Positions 34,693 to 43,682 of a stretch of DNA of 64,000 nt are shown piece after piece. Numbering within the stretch: the first letter of the stretch is position 1; each line of letters opens with the position of its first letter. Source of the DNA: CAWDMN01 sp963803155 (GTDB taxonomy: Bacteria > Acidobacteriota > Terriglobia > Versatilivoradales > Versatilivoraceae); assembly GCA_963803155.1 (NCBI GenBank), contig CAWDMN010000049.1, forward strand, positions 62,001 to 126,000, written 5' to 3'. The translations under genes and the position numbers were made by a program. The notes beneath the pieces were generated by a model. That model was not told the origin of the DNA, made no database searches, and worked only from the letters and a program-made list of their open reading frames with translations.

Positions 34693-35036
34693 AACCGTCA
34701 CCTCAATTTTGAATTTCGATTCAACCGTTCCCCGGATGGTCTTCCGCTCTTTAAGAGTAGAAGAAAGCGCAGTACTCGTCAAGAGAGGCTGGTGAATTCT
34801 TTCCCGGCAAACTCGGCTTTACTGGCGGTTTTCACTCGTGCTACATTCAAAAGCACAGTGGGTGATGCAAATCTCGACGACAGTCGCGGCCTTTTGAGCT
34901 CAGTCAAGCCAATATCATGATACCCACTCGAAGCGGATGGCTTTGCGATTTTCAAGTCAATTTTTTTTTGGGAAGCTGGATTGATTACCGGAGAAACTCC
35001 TGAGAAAATCGGATCCTAGCGGCGGAGGATAGTAAA

Positions 35037-35140
35037 TTGTAGCGCTGAGTCGAAGTTTGACTCCGCGGCTTTTGACTCAGTCCGCCACGGCGGACCGCAG
35101 ACCCGCCAAGGCTAAGCACCCTTGCGGGTCTGCGCTACAA
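35037..35140. repeat. TTGTAGCGC palindromic element
   Basis: Terminal inverted repeats TTGTAGCGC (35037-35045) and GCGCTACAA (35132-35140) enclose a perfect 11-bp stem CGCAGACCCGC/GCGGGTCTGCG (35096-35106, 35124-35134). Other small palindromes are inside. The same TGTAGCGCAGAC end appears at 63972 at the right edge of the window. It fills much of the 517-bp gap between the divergent TPR genes. A reversed fragment of the link repeat (TGCCAGCATGGCAGG on -) is at 35172-35200. Confidence 0.75.
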
Positions 35141-35209
35141 ATCGAAGGGGAGAGGCGCCGAGAATTTGATAATCTTGTTGGGCCTGCCATGCTGGCAAGG
35201 GTGGTTCCT

Positions 35210-36373
35210 ATGAAGATCAGACTGTTTGCCTGCCTCAATTTTATGCTGTTCTTTTGCTTGTTCAATCATGGCCCTCTCCACGCGCAGACTTTGGAACAAT
35301 ATCTCAATCAGGCCAGGGATTTGGAACAAAGGGAAGATTATTCTGGCGCCGAAAAACTGTACCGTCAGGCTTTGGCCTCTTTTCCTGATCAAGCTGAAAT
35401 TTTTAAACGTCTGGGGATTCTCCTCCAGTCGGAACTCAAATTCCCCGAGTCGATTAATCTATTCCAAAAAACTCTGCAATTGGCGCCAACCTACCCGGAG
35501 GTCAACTTTTATCTAGGCCTCTCCTATTTGGGTTCAAATCAGTCTGACCGGGCACTGGAAGCCTTTGATCGGGAATTGAAGGTCAACCCAGGGTATCCAC
35601 GGGCTCACTATTACGCAGCGATGGCATTGCAAGCAGCTAATCGCAAAGTGGAAGCCATTCAGCATCTGGATGTTATCATTCGCTCGAATCCCAAAGATAT
35701 CAAGGTTTGGTATCAATTAGCGCGTCTTTACCGGTCACAAGGAATCATGGCCTTCAAACAGATTGCAGCTCTGGACCCAAATTCCGCTGAAGTACATGCT
35801 TTGCGAGCAGAATCTTTTGCGGAGAGTGACAAATCCCCCGAGGCTATTCAGGAGTACCTGGAAGTGCTGAAAAGACAACCTGATTTTCCGGGCACTCATT
35901 TTGCGCTGGGGGAACTTTACTATCGCATTCCTAATTTTGAGGAAGCTGAAAAAGAGCTGCGCCTTGCTTTGCAAGAAGATCCGAATCATCCCATCGCTAA
36001 TTTTTATCTGGCTGATATTTTGCTGCGTGCCGAAAAGTTTGCGGAAGCTGTACCTTTGCTTCAGGCATCTGTTTCGGCCAATCCCAATTTTGCCAGTGCC
36101 TTTGAAGCACTGGGCCGGTGTTATCGTCTGACGGGTGAGGTGGAGAAGGCTTTGCCTGCTTTGCTGAAAGCTGTGGAATTGGAACCCAAGTCAAAGTCAG
36201 TACATTTCCAATTGGCACAAGTTTATGCTGTTTTGAAAAACGAAGAAAAGCAGAAATATCACATGGATATTGTTGGGCAATTGACGAAGGAAGAAATGGA
36301 AAACGGATTAAAAGAGGCCGAACGAGGAAGACCCTCATCACCCGCGGTTTTGCCGGATGGATCAAAAAAGTGA
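35210..36373 (+). CDS. Exported TPR-repeat protein
   Basis: A 387-residue protein. ATG 35210 follows AAGGGTGG and begins a signal peptide (MKIRLFACLNFMLFFCLFNH, ending LHAQ). Longer open sequence upstream is repeat DNA. The protein is built of TPR units (YSGAEKLYRQALASFPDQAE, PESINLFQKTLQLAPTYPEV, QSDRALEAFDRELKVNPGYP, VEKALPALLKAVELEPKSKS). The layout and ending match the divergent protein at 33496-34692, so the two are paralogues. Codon use is more A/T-rich than its neighbours. The function is unknown beyond protein scaffolding. Confidence 0.82.
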   Translation: MKIRLFACLNFMLFFCLFNHGPLHAQTLEQYLNQARDLEQREDYSGAEKLYRQALASFPDQAEIFKRLGILLQSELKFPESINLFQKTLQLAPTYPEVNFYLGLSYLGSNQSDRALEAFDRELKVNPGYPRAHYYAAMALQAANRKVEAIQHLDVIIRSNPKDIKVWYQLARLYRSQGIMAFKQIAALDPNSAEVHALRAESFAESDKSPEAIQEYLEVLKRQPDFPGTHFALGELYYRIPNFEEAEKELRLALQEDPNHPIANFYLADILLRAEKFAEAVPLLQASVSANPNFASAFEALGRCYRLTGEVEKALPALLKAVELEPKSKSVHFQLAQVYAVLKNEEKQKYHMDIVGQLTKEEMENGLKEAERGRPSSPAVLPDGSKK

Positions 36374-36429
36374 CCAGTAGAGAGTGAATATGACGATCCT
36401 CGCGTTCCCTCATCAAAGCCAGAATTGAG

Positions 36430-37317
36430 ATGGGAAAGTCCATCATGATAAATTCAGGATTGGCTTGGCTGATAAAAAAACCTATGCGTAATATACTCCT
36501 CGCTGTTGTGTTAATGATTGCGGGTGGGATTCATTTCCATGTGGCGCAGGATTCTCAAGATGAAGATCAGGTTTGGAATCCTTTCCTCTCCTGGTACAAA
36601 ACAGCCCCGCCAGGTGCTAATCCCATCGGCGGTTATGCAGCTAAACTTAAGAAGGATGGATTATCTCAGGAGGAAATCCAACGGCAGACGGCCATCATCA
36701 TCAAGCTGTTCTCGGAGCGTCAGGAAGCAGTGGAGATTTTCTTCGATCGGACCTTTGCCGCGGTCTCGGGTGATCCTGCGCGGGATGGATTTAATAGCAC
36801 TCCCAGCTCCATCATAATGGAGACCGTAAAGGGGCTTAGACCGGGGACGGCACTCGACGTGGGAATGGGACAAGGTCGCAATGCGGTTTATCTTGCGCAG
36901 GAGGGTTGGCGCGTCACGGGATTTGACATTTCCAGCGAAGCGCTCAGGGCCGCCCAATTCAATGCAAAAATGGCTGGAGTTCGCATCGCCGCTATCAAAG
37001 CCGGTTATGATACATTTGATTTTGGCTCGGGCCAGTGGGATTTGATTGCGCTGATATTTGCCTGGGCGCCCGTAGAGGAATCCACATTCTTCAAAAAGCT
37101 CAACGATTCCTTGCGCCCGGACGGCCGAGTGATTTTTGAGCATTATATCGATGACCCCAATCGTCCTCAGCCGAAAACGGTGCATGCTTTATTGCCCGGG
37201 CAGTTGAAAACCATTTTTAGCGGTTTCAAGATCGAACGTTATGAAGAAACCGAGAAAATGGGTGATTGGGGCGGCCATGGTGAAAAGCTGGTGCGGATGG
37301 TGGCCAGGAAGCCGTAG
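36430..37317 (+). CDS. Class I SAM methyltransferase with N-terminal signal or anchor
   Basis: A 295-residue protein. A hydrophobic segment at residues 19-38 (MRNILLAVVLMIAGGIHFHV) looks like a signal peptide or anchor. The true start could be ATG 36484; neither has a clear ribosome site. The methyltransferase fold follows: motif I ALDVGMGQGRNAVYLAQEGW, then VTGFDISSEALRAAQFNA, WDLIALIFAWAPVEE and LNDSLRPDGRVIFEHYID. These are the SAM-binding steps of a class I enzyme. SAM is cytoplasmic, so export would be puzzling; a membrane-anchored enzyme facing inward is the simpler reading. Confidence 0.75.
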   Translation: MGKSIMINSGLAWLIKKPMRNILLAVVLMIAGGIHFHVAQDSQDEDQVWNPFLSWYKTAPPGANPIGGYAAKLKKDGLSQEEIQRQTAIIIKLFSERQEAVEIFFDRTFAAVSGDPARDGFNSTPSSIIMETVKGLRPGTALDVGMGQGRNAVYLAQEGWRVTGFDISSEALRAAQFNAKMAGVRIAAIKAGYDTFDFGSGQWDLIALIFAWAPVEESTFFKKLNDSLRPDGRVIFEHYIDDPNRPQPKTVHALLPGQLKTIFSGFKIERYEETEKMGDWGGHGEKLVRMVARKP

Positions 37318-37727
37318 AATCAGCCTGGATAGCTGGGATTGCATAATGTTCGTTGGCTTAGTTTTGCCCTGTCGATAGGGAATTCCGATGTAGATCCCCT
37401 CCGACGGAGGAGTGGACGTCCGTCAACTGACGGACGGACGGGGTGGGTCGAAAAATGGGAGGGTCCTCCTCCAAAAACTGAAGCTCCCCCCAACCCGTTC
37501 CGCTCTCAAAAGAACCAATCTTCGTGGGGCGGTTTTGTCAACTGCCATCATTGTGTCGTGTGGTTGTGTCAACCGCCCTCACTGTATCCCCGGCGTTTCG
37601 CAAATACGCCCGAAGCAAAATCCATTCTTCATAAATTAAATTTAGGACATAATAAAAAGATCACATTATCCATAGGATTTTAAATAGTTTTTTTCTGGAT
37701 TCCCTATTTTAAATTGTGGCAGGAAAC

Positions 37728-37759
37728 AAAAAAAGCGGGGGGAAAATTCCCCCGCTTTT
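37728..37759 (-). terminator. Rho-independent terminator of the Oar-like receptor gene
   Basis: Inverted arms AAAAGCGGGGG (37731-37741) and CCCCCGCTTTT (37749-37759) form a strong stem. On the minus strand the stem is followed by a T run (TTTTTTTG). It begins 42 bases after the receptor stop codon. The rest of the 484-bp gap (37318-37801) has a GACGGACGGACGG-type hairpin near 37400-37445 and nothing else clear. Confidence 0.88.
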
Positions 37760-37801
37760 CATGGCTGTGACCCATCGCCTCTGGCAAGAGAGGAGCCGGC
37801 C

Positions 37802-40800
37802 TCAATAGTAAATCTTCAAACCAAACTGAATGTTTCGTGCCCCTTGAGAACCCTGGACTTTTCCAAGCCCACCACCAAGCCAAACTCCAGGTCCTCCCAA
37901 GATTGGCGTATTGGTGAAGTTGATGAACTCCGCGCGGAACTCCATTCGGGCTCTTTCCGTGAATTGGAAATTCTTCTGCAAGGACATATCCAAGTTAGTC
38001 ATGCCGGGACCATATTCCGCGCCATTGCCCACATTTCCGAAAGTGCCCAGGTAGGGAGAACGATACGGAGCAGGGTCGAACCACTGGTAACCACCATCAG
38101 GAGCATTCTTGCTGGTCCCGTAAGTAATCTTCGGAGCCCCCGTATAAGTTGCCCGAGGAGAGCGGGAACCAGTTCCGGTATTGTCATCTCCGTAAACGTT
38201 GCTCGGGAATCCACCCCGCAGGGTCAGAATTCCTGTAACCGCCCAGTTGCCGAGGATATTCCTGGCTACCGGATTCCAATTCGAGCCCACCTTCTTGCCC
38301 TTGCCGATCGGCAAGTCATAAACGACGTAACTGGTCAACATGTGCCGGACATCAAAGAAAGACGGACCCCATTCAGACCGCTTGTCGTAGAGATTTTGCC
38401 AGTAACAACCTGGAGGTGTAGTCTGTCCCCCCCAGGAACCATAGTACCCTGAAGAATCCTCCATGGCATGCGACCAGGTATATGAAATCTGGTACTGCAG
38501 GCCACTGCTCATCCTCCTGCGCAATACAGCTTGCATGGCATCATACCGCATGGTCCCATTCGATTCAGTTCCCGAAATCTGGCCTATGCTGGCGAGAGCA
38601 GGATTTCCTGCCAGATAGGGGCTCGGAGCCGTAACAGGCTTTCCTGATTGATCAACTCCGAGCAGTTCCCTTTGGAAATATGGCATCGGGTTCATCAAGT
38701 GAGTTCCCTTTTGCCCCAGATAGCCCAACTGCAAAGTGGTATTTCCCTTAAAACTGTATTCCGCGTTCATGCTCCACTGATAGGCAATGGCTGGTTTGAT
38801 GTTTGGATCCCACAAACGGATCACGGCGTTGGCAAAGGGATCTGAGGTGGAAGTCAGCACGGTCATCCCATCTTGAGTCCTTGAAAGGGGCAAGGGCAGT
38901 GACTGGTAACTGGTGCGAAACTCCTCGTTATTGGGAGGATTCAAAGGCAGACGCAAGTTGGTGCCAGTTCCTTCCAAGTAAGATGAGACTGTGTAGGCGC
39001 CCCGGATTAAGAATTTCTTATTCAATAAATCCGGATTCCAAGAGAATCCAAACCGGGGTTGAAAGTTGCCAATCCCCCAATTGTAGGAGTTGTAAAGAGC
39101 CCGGCTATTGGAATAGTAGCTGCTCTTTCCTGCAACCTCGATGTCACCAGAGAAAGGAGCAAAATTCACTTGCCGGTCTTTTACTTCCACCCAAGGAGAA
39201 TGTCGTTCATACCGCAAGCCGTAATTCATAGTGAAATTGTTGTTCACCCGCCAGGTGTCCTGGAAGAATAATCCAAGAGTGGTAGAACGTTGACCCCAGC
39301 TGCCGGTGTTCACTCCACGTTCAACGACGTCCGGGAGTCCAAGGAAGAAATCCGCTTCACCTACTCCGGAACCACCACCGGCAACGGAATAGATGCCTGG
39401 GCCGGCTGTATAGCGGCCAGTAAAATCCATCTCTCCGGTACGCCCATAGTTTCCAGCGTAGAAAGGATTGATCCTCTTGCGGAAAACCTGGCCACCAAAG
39501 TGCATGGTATGCGCACCCTTGGTTTTGATGAGAATATCCTCAAATTGGATCACAGTGCTGGGGAACTTCTGTTGGGTACCGATATTGGCATTGCCAAATC
39601 CTCCCGCAAAGCCCCCGCCAATAGACATGTAAAATAATCCAGGGCCTCTGTCATTGCCATTGGTTATGCCTAGTTCTTCGGCCACATTGCCAAGGCCATG
39701 ATCTGTTCCGCCATTCCACAGCGATACATAACTAACTCCCATACGAAAATCATTCACAAGCGTATTGCTGAGTGTTCGCGTCCAGTCAACGACACCGCTT
39801 TGGGTCGGAGCTTGCCAGAAGCTGCCAAAAAGAAGCGGGGTTGAGTTGTCGCTGGGATTTTTCTGCCAGCTTTGGGAATAGCGACCAGAAAATTTGTCTT
39901 TTTCCGTCATGTTATAGTCCATCTTAACGTCATACTGGTCGCCCCGTTGATTACTACTACTGGTATTGATGAAGTTGTTTCCCAGACCGCTGTTAGTGGG
40001 GGTGGGATACAGTGCATTATTCGAAAACAGTTTCTGTGCAACCGGATTGATCATGCTGATCGGAATTTGATTATTTGGGAATAGATCGCGGATCATCTTG
40101 TTGGGATCATTGGGGTCCGGCCGGGTGCTGAAGGGATTATAAAGCTGAATTCCCCTTCCCAACAACGCCGAAAAATCACCACCCCGTTCGGCCATCGTAA
40201 TCAGCGAAATGGGTCCGCTGGCAGCCGGGGTTTTGTAACGAACCCCCGCATAGTCACCGAAGAAGAAGAGCTTATCCTTTTTGATCGGCCCGCCAATGGT
40301 TGCGCCAAACATGTTCCAGCGCATCCGGGCCCGGACGTCCTTTTCGTTGCAATTGCTCATGGCGCAGGACCATTTGGCAGCCCAATCAGCTGCGTTGAGA
40401 GCATCATTGCGCAAGAACTCGTAAACACTGCCATGCAGGTCATTGGTGCCAGACCGGATCGTGGCGCTCACCACACCGCCCTCGAAGTTGCCGAAATCAG
40501 CAGGGGCGTTGTTGGTAATCATGTTGAATTCTTGAATGGCATCCGGCGCTGGTGTGTAACCTGCAACGTTGTCGGATACCTGGTTATTATCCAAACCATC
40601 CAGCAGGAAATTATTGGATTGTTCACGGTTCCCGTTTACATAAGGGCGACCGCTTTGTCCAGTCGTTAGGGGGTTCTTCATGGAAGATGGATCAGGATTG
40701 GTGACACCAGGCGCCAACATGGTCAACTGAATGTAATTGCGCGAAGCCAAGGGCAATGCTTCATTTACCTTGTTGTCAATGATTGTACCGACCTGCATGG

Positions 40801-41224
40801 TATCAGTATTCAACAATGGAGCTGCCCCAGTCACTTCAATGGTTTCGGTAATTTCACCCACTTTCAATTGCACGTCAAAGCGGGCGGTTTGGTTCATTTC
40901 TAATTGGAATGGGGGTAAGACGGAAGTGGAAAATCCTTTCATTTCCACTCTCACTTCCCATCTCCCAACTGCGACTCGGGGTAAATTGTACGATCCTTCT
41001 GGCGTGGTTTCCGTCGTTTGGATTGTACCACGATCAAGGTCTTTTGCCGTCACCTTTGCTCCCACAACTGCCGCACCGGTTGGGTCTGTCACCTTGCCGG
41101 TGATCGAAGCCGTCACCTGTTGCCCAAAGACAACTTCCGGTGTCACCACCAAAGCGGTAATGCTAAACAAGGCCAAGAGAAAACAAAACAATCCAAGTCT
41201 CTTGTTCACACGTTCATTCCTCAT
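37802..41224 (-). CDS. Oar-like TonB-dependent receptor
   Basis: A 1140-residue outer-membrane protein with AAAGGAGG before ATG 41224. The signal peptide ends near VVFGQ. CarboxypepD_reg-like domain about 38-125 (ASITGKVTDPTGAAVVGAKV, then TPEGSYNLPRVAVGRWEVRV). Plug domain about 130-260 (EVTGAAPLLNTDTMQVGTII, NNFLLDGLDNNQVSDNVAG, NAPADFGNFEGGVVSATIRS). The remaining 880 residues form a long barrel ending in a terminal aromatic residue (FGLKIYY), the usual barrel-assembly signal. Size and order match the Acidobacteriota Oar family, thought to take up oligosaccharides or peptides. It has its own terminator and lies divergent from a winged-helix regulator. Confidence 0.92.
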   Translation of the reverse strand: MRNERVNKRLGLFCFLLALFSITALVVTPEVVFGQQVTASITGKVTDPTGAAVVGAKVTAKDLDRGTIQTTETTPEGSYNLPRVAVGRWEVRVEMKGFSTSVLPPFQLEMNQTARFDVQLKVGEITETIEVTGAAPLLNTDTMQVGTIIDNKVNEALPLASRNYIQLTMLAPGVTNPDPSSMKNPLTTGQSGRPYVNGNREQSNNFLLDGLDNNQVSDNVAGYTPAPDAIQEFNMITNNAPADFGNFEGGVVSATIRSGTNDLHGSVYEFLRNDALNAADWAAKWSCAMSNCNEKDVRARMRWNMFGATIGGPIKKDKLFFFGDYAGVRYKTPAASGPISLITMAERGGDFSALLGRGIQLYNPFSTRPDPNDPNKMIRDLFPNNQIPISMINPVAQKLFSNNALYPTPTNSGLGNNFINTSSSNQRGDQYDVKMDYNMTEKDKFSGRYSQSWQKNPSDNSTPLLFGSFWQAPTQSGVVDWTRTLSNTLVNDFRMGVSYVSLWNGGTDHGLGNVAEELGITNGNDRGPGLFYMSIGGGFAGGFGNANIGTQQKFPSTVIQFEDILIKTKGAHTMHFGGQVFRKRINPFYAGNYGRTGEMDFTGRYTAGPGIYSVAGGGSGVGEADFFLGLPDVVERGVNTGSWGQRSTTLGLFFQDTWRVNNNFTMNYGLRYERHSPWVEVKDRQVNFAPFSGDIEVAGKSSYYSNSRALYNSYNWGIGNFQPRFGFSWNPDLLNKKFLIRGAYTVSSYLEGTGTNLRLPLNPPNNEEFRTSYQSLPLPLSRTQDGMTVLTSTSDPFANAVIRLWDPNIKPAIAYQWSMNAEYSFKGNTTLQLGYLGQKGTHLMNPMPYFQRELLGVDQSGKPVTAPSPYLAGNPALASIGQISGTESNGTMRYDAMQAVLRRRMSSGLQYQISYTWSHAMEDSSGYYGSWGGQTTPPGCYWQNLYDKRSEWGPSFFDVRHMLTSYVVYDLPIGKGKKVGSNWNPVARNILGNWAVTGILTLRGGFPSNVYGDDNTGTGSRSPRATYTGAPKITYGTSKNAPDGGYQWFDPAPYRSPYLGTFGNVGNGAEYGPGMTNLDMSLQKNFQFTERARMEFRAEFINFTNTPILGGPGVWLGGGLGKVQGSQGARNIQFGLKIYY

Positions 41225-41806
41225 GCTTCCTCCTTTGTGCAGTCTGATGAAATCCTGCCTGCTGATTGTTTACTCCATGATCCACCATGAGAGAATGTCT
41301 CTTTTAGGAAATTTCGCGGATGGTGGCGAGCCTAAAGTCGAGACTAGGCACTACAACTCAAAATTTGACACAGATTACATTACAGATGGATATTTACCGG
41401 AACAGATGGAGCAACTCGTTTACCAATCACTGGGGGAACTGTTCTTTGAGGTTTAACCTTTTTTTTCAGTATGCTACAAAAACCTCGAAAACTCGATCCC
41501 AATGAAATCTTCCAATCAATCCGAAATTTCGGTGCTTTAATCTGCAAAATCGTAGATATTGCACTCTTCTTCTCGACTGATTGCCAAAGACTGAAAAAAG
41601 CACATGGTAAAAACGAGCCGATTCGTAGCGGACGAGAGATTGGAGCACACCGCTGTTGAATCAACAAACTTTGCAGTGTATCCAGAATTTACGCAATTCA
41701 GGCAGGAACAACGTGGGTTCGGGCGAGACCCGCTTCTCCTGATTGAGACACACTTCAAAGGTTTGAACGAATTTAGAAAAGCAAGTACAAGATATCTAGT
41801 CATTGC

Positions 41807-41834
41807 TTGCATTTGGCGTTAAGCGGTGTATACT
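41807..41834 (+). promoter_or_regulatory. Sigma-70-type promoter for the winged-helix gene
   Basis: TTGCAT (41807-41812) and TATACT (41829-41834) are separated by 16 bp, about 60 bases before the ATG at 41895. The rest of the 670-bp divergent gap (41225-41806) contains only short open frames without ribosome sites, which I do not call. Confidence 0.55.
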
Positions 41835-41894
41835 TATCGTTATAAGCAGTGAATTCTTCGACATCCAGATCTCAAAAAAGCACAGTTAATTGCC

Positions 41895-43259
41895 ATGGTT
41901 AACGCGTTAAATGACGTGAGATTTCCTAGCCGTGAAGAAAAACTGAACCAGCTGCAAAAAATTGTCGATAGCCAGACCTTTCGAACCGCTGAAATATTGA
42001 AGTCCTTCTTGAAATATGTGGTGGAGAAATCTCTCGAAGGACACGACAGCGAGGTAAAGGAATTTACCATCGCTTCTGAGGTTTTCGGACGAAAGGAAAA
42101 TTACGATCCGCGTATTGACTCGCTGGTTCGCGTGCAGGCGACCCGGTTGCGCACCAAGCTGGAAGAATATTATGAGTCTGAGGGGAAACTGGATAGAATC
42201 CAGGTAAAATTGCCGAAAGGGCATTATGTCCCGACTTTTAGCTATGCCAAATCGAATACTTTTTCAGCTGATCGCCATTTGGTGGAAACCTCTCCTTTAG
42301 CTCACTCCACTGATCATGTGAAGGTCCCTTCTCAAGAGTGGAAATGGACTGCCAAAACACCTCTTGTGCTCGTGCTGGCAGGACTTACGATTTTTTTTGG
42401 CTTATTGTCGTATTATTATTATTCACAATTGAAGCAAGTTGAGGCGCGGGAAAGCTTCGAACAGCCGGAAATCAATGTTAAAAAATCCTTTGGTCCCTTT
42501 TGGGGAGGATTTTTGGATCCGGCCAACCCCTTGTTGATTGCTTACAGCAATGCGGTGTTTGAAGGGAATGTCATTGATGGAATGAAGTACTGGTATCCCG
42601 TAGACGATTTTGCGGAAAATATATCGCCCCCTTCCGTCTCCAGGGCAGCTCGTCCCCCGGTCATAACTGACGTTTATACCGGCGTGGGTGAAGTCATCGG
42701 AGTGCATTTTCTGAGCGATCTCTTCGCGAGCGCCAAAAAACCTTGCAGGGTGGCGCGAAGCCTTCTGTTAACTTGGGAAGATCTGAAAACCCAAGACATC
42801 ATTTTTTTGGGGGGGCCACCAGAAAATATCCTTCTGCGGCGGCTTCCACAAGAACAGGACTTCATATTCAAAATGGACCGTTCCCAGGTAAAATGTCCGA
42901 TTAGCTTGGTTATTAATCGAAAGGTAAAGAAAGGAGAGCAAAAAACGTATGTCCCCGTTATCGAGGGAATGTCACAAAGCACTGTAACTAAAGATTACGC
43001 CCTAATCACCCTATTGAATGGGATCGAACCTCGCCGAAAAATTTTAATCCTAGCGGGAAATACAACCTTTGGAACGCAAGCGTGTGTGGAGTATTTAACG
43101 AAAGCAGAGCAGGTCAAGCAGTTGGTTGATCATCTCAATATTTCTTCTGACCCAGCGCATCCCAAAATCCCGGAGAGTTTTCAAGTTGTTCTTGAAATAC
43201 AAATCAACGGCAGCGTCCCCATCCGGACCTCTTACGTCACTCACCACGTTTTGAATTAA
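41895..43259 (+). CDS. Membrane-anchored winged-helix regulator
   Basis: A 454-residue protein. Residues about 12-115 are the conserved module seen at the front of many Acidobacteriota and proteobacterial membrane regulators: SQTFRTAEILKSFLKYVVEK, EVKEFTIASEVFGRKENYDP, RIDSLVRVQATRLRTKLEEY. A membrane helix lies at about 157-175 (LVLVLAGLTIFFGLLSYYYY). The remaining 280 residues are extracytoplasmic and not recognised (FGPFWGGFLDPANPLLIAYS, IFLGGPPENILLRRL). The layout suggests DNA binding inside and sensing outside. It is divergent from the Oar-like receptor, so control of that gene is likely but inferred. Confidence 0.75.
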   Translation: MVNALNDVRFPSREEKLNQLQKIVDSQTFRTAEILKSFLKYVVEKSLEGHDSEVKEFTIASEVFGRKENYDPRIDSLVRVQATRLRTKLEEYYESEGKLDRIQVKLPKGHYVPTFSYAKSNTFSADRHLVETSPLAHSTDHVKVPSQEWKWTAKTPLVLVLAGLTIFFGLLSYYYYSQLKQVEARESFEQPEINVKKSFGPFWGGFLDPANPLLIAYSNAVFEGNVIDGMKYWYPVDDFAENISPPSVSRAARPPVITDVYTGVGEVIGVHFLSDLFASAKKPCRVARSLLLTWEDLKTQDIIFLGGPPENILLRRLPQEQDFIFKMDRSQVKCPISLVINRKVKKGEQKTYVPVIEGMSQSTVTKDYALITLLNGIEPRRKILILAGNTTFGTQACVEYLTKAEQVKQLVDHLNISSDPAHPKIPESFQVVLEIQINGSVPIRTSYVTHHVLN

Positions 43260-43390
43260 TCTACAAATTTTGGATTAGTTTTTTATTGCCGTTTGTTCAA
43301 TTCAATTCCGGACCTTATTCAAATGAGCTTTCATGATGAGTTCACTACTGTGATGAACAACAAGGAGTCCATCCACTGATTTCGCTTATC

Positions 43391-43449
43391 CTTCGACAAG
43401 CTCAGGATGAGCGGCACTCCAATCCCCGCTCGTACTGAGCTTGTCGAAG
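43391..43449. repeat. TTCGACAAGCTCAG inverted repeat
   Basis: CTTCGACAAGCTCAG (43391-43405) and its exact complement CTGAGCTTGTCGAAG (43435-43449) form a 15-bp hairpin. This motif occurs as a dispersed repeat in many bacteria. It lies between the convergent regulator and CoA-transferase genes. Nothing else is evident in that 423-bp gap. Confidence 0.8.
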
Positions 43450-43682
43450 TGCGAGCGGGAGCATGTGCGATGAGTATGCACTTCACACCTGAATTATGGA
43501 TGCATTAGTCTCAGCTTGAACGCTCCTTGGAATTACTACTCTCAGACTTGCCCCCATTGCCCAAAAGAAAGGGTACGACTACGGAGTTGACTCCTCCTTT
43601 CCTTGAAAACGATATCCGTTTCCATTTATGTCTTGATAAAGTCTGGGTGGATGACGTTTGAGAAATTTTGCCTATCGTCCCG

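Noticed and set aside
41604..41822. 72-codon frame upstream of the winged-helix gene
   Set aside because: There is no ribosome site, overlapping frames exist on both strands, and no similarity is recognised.
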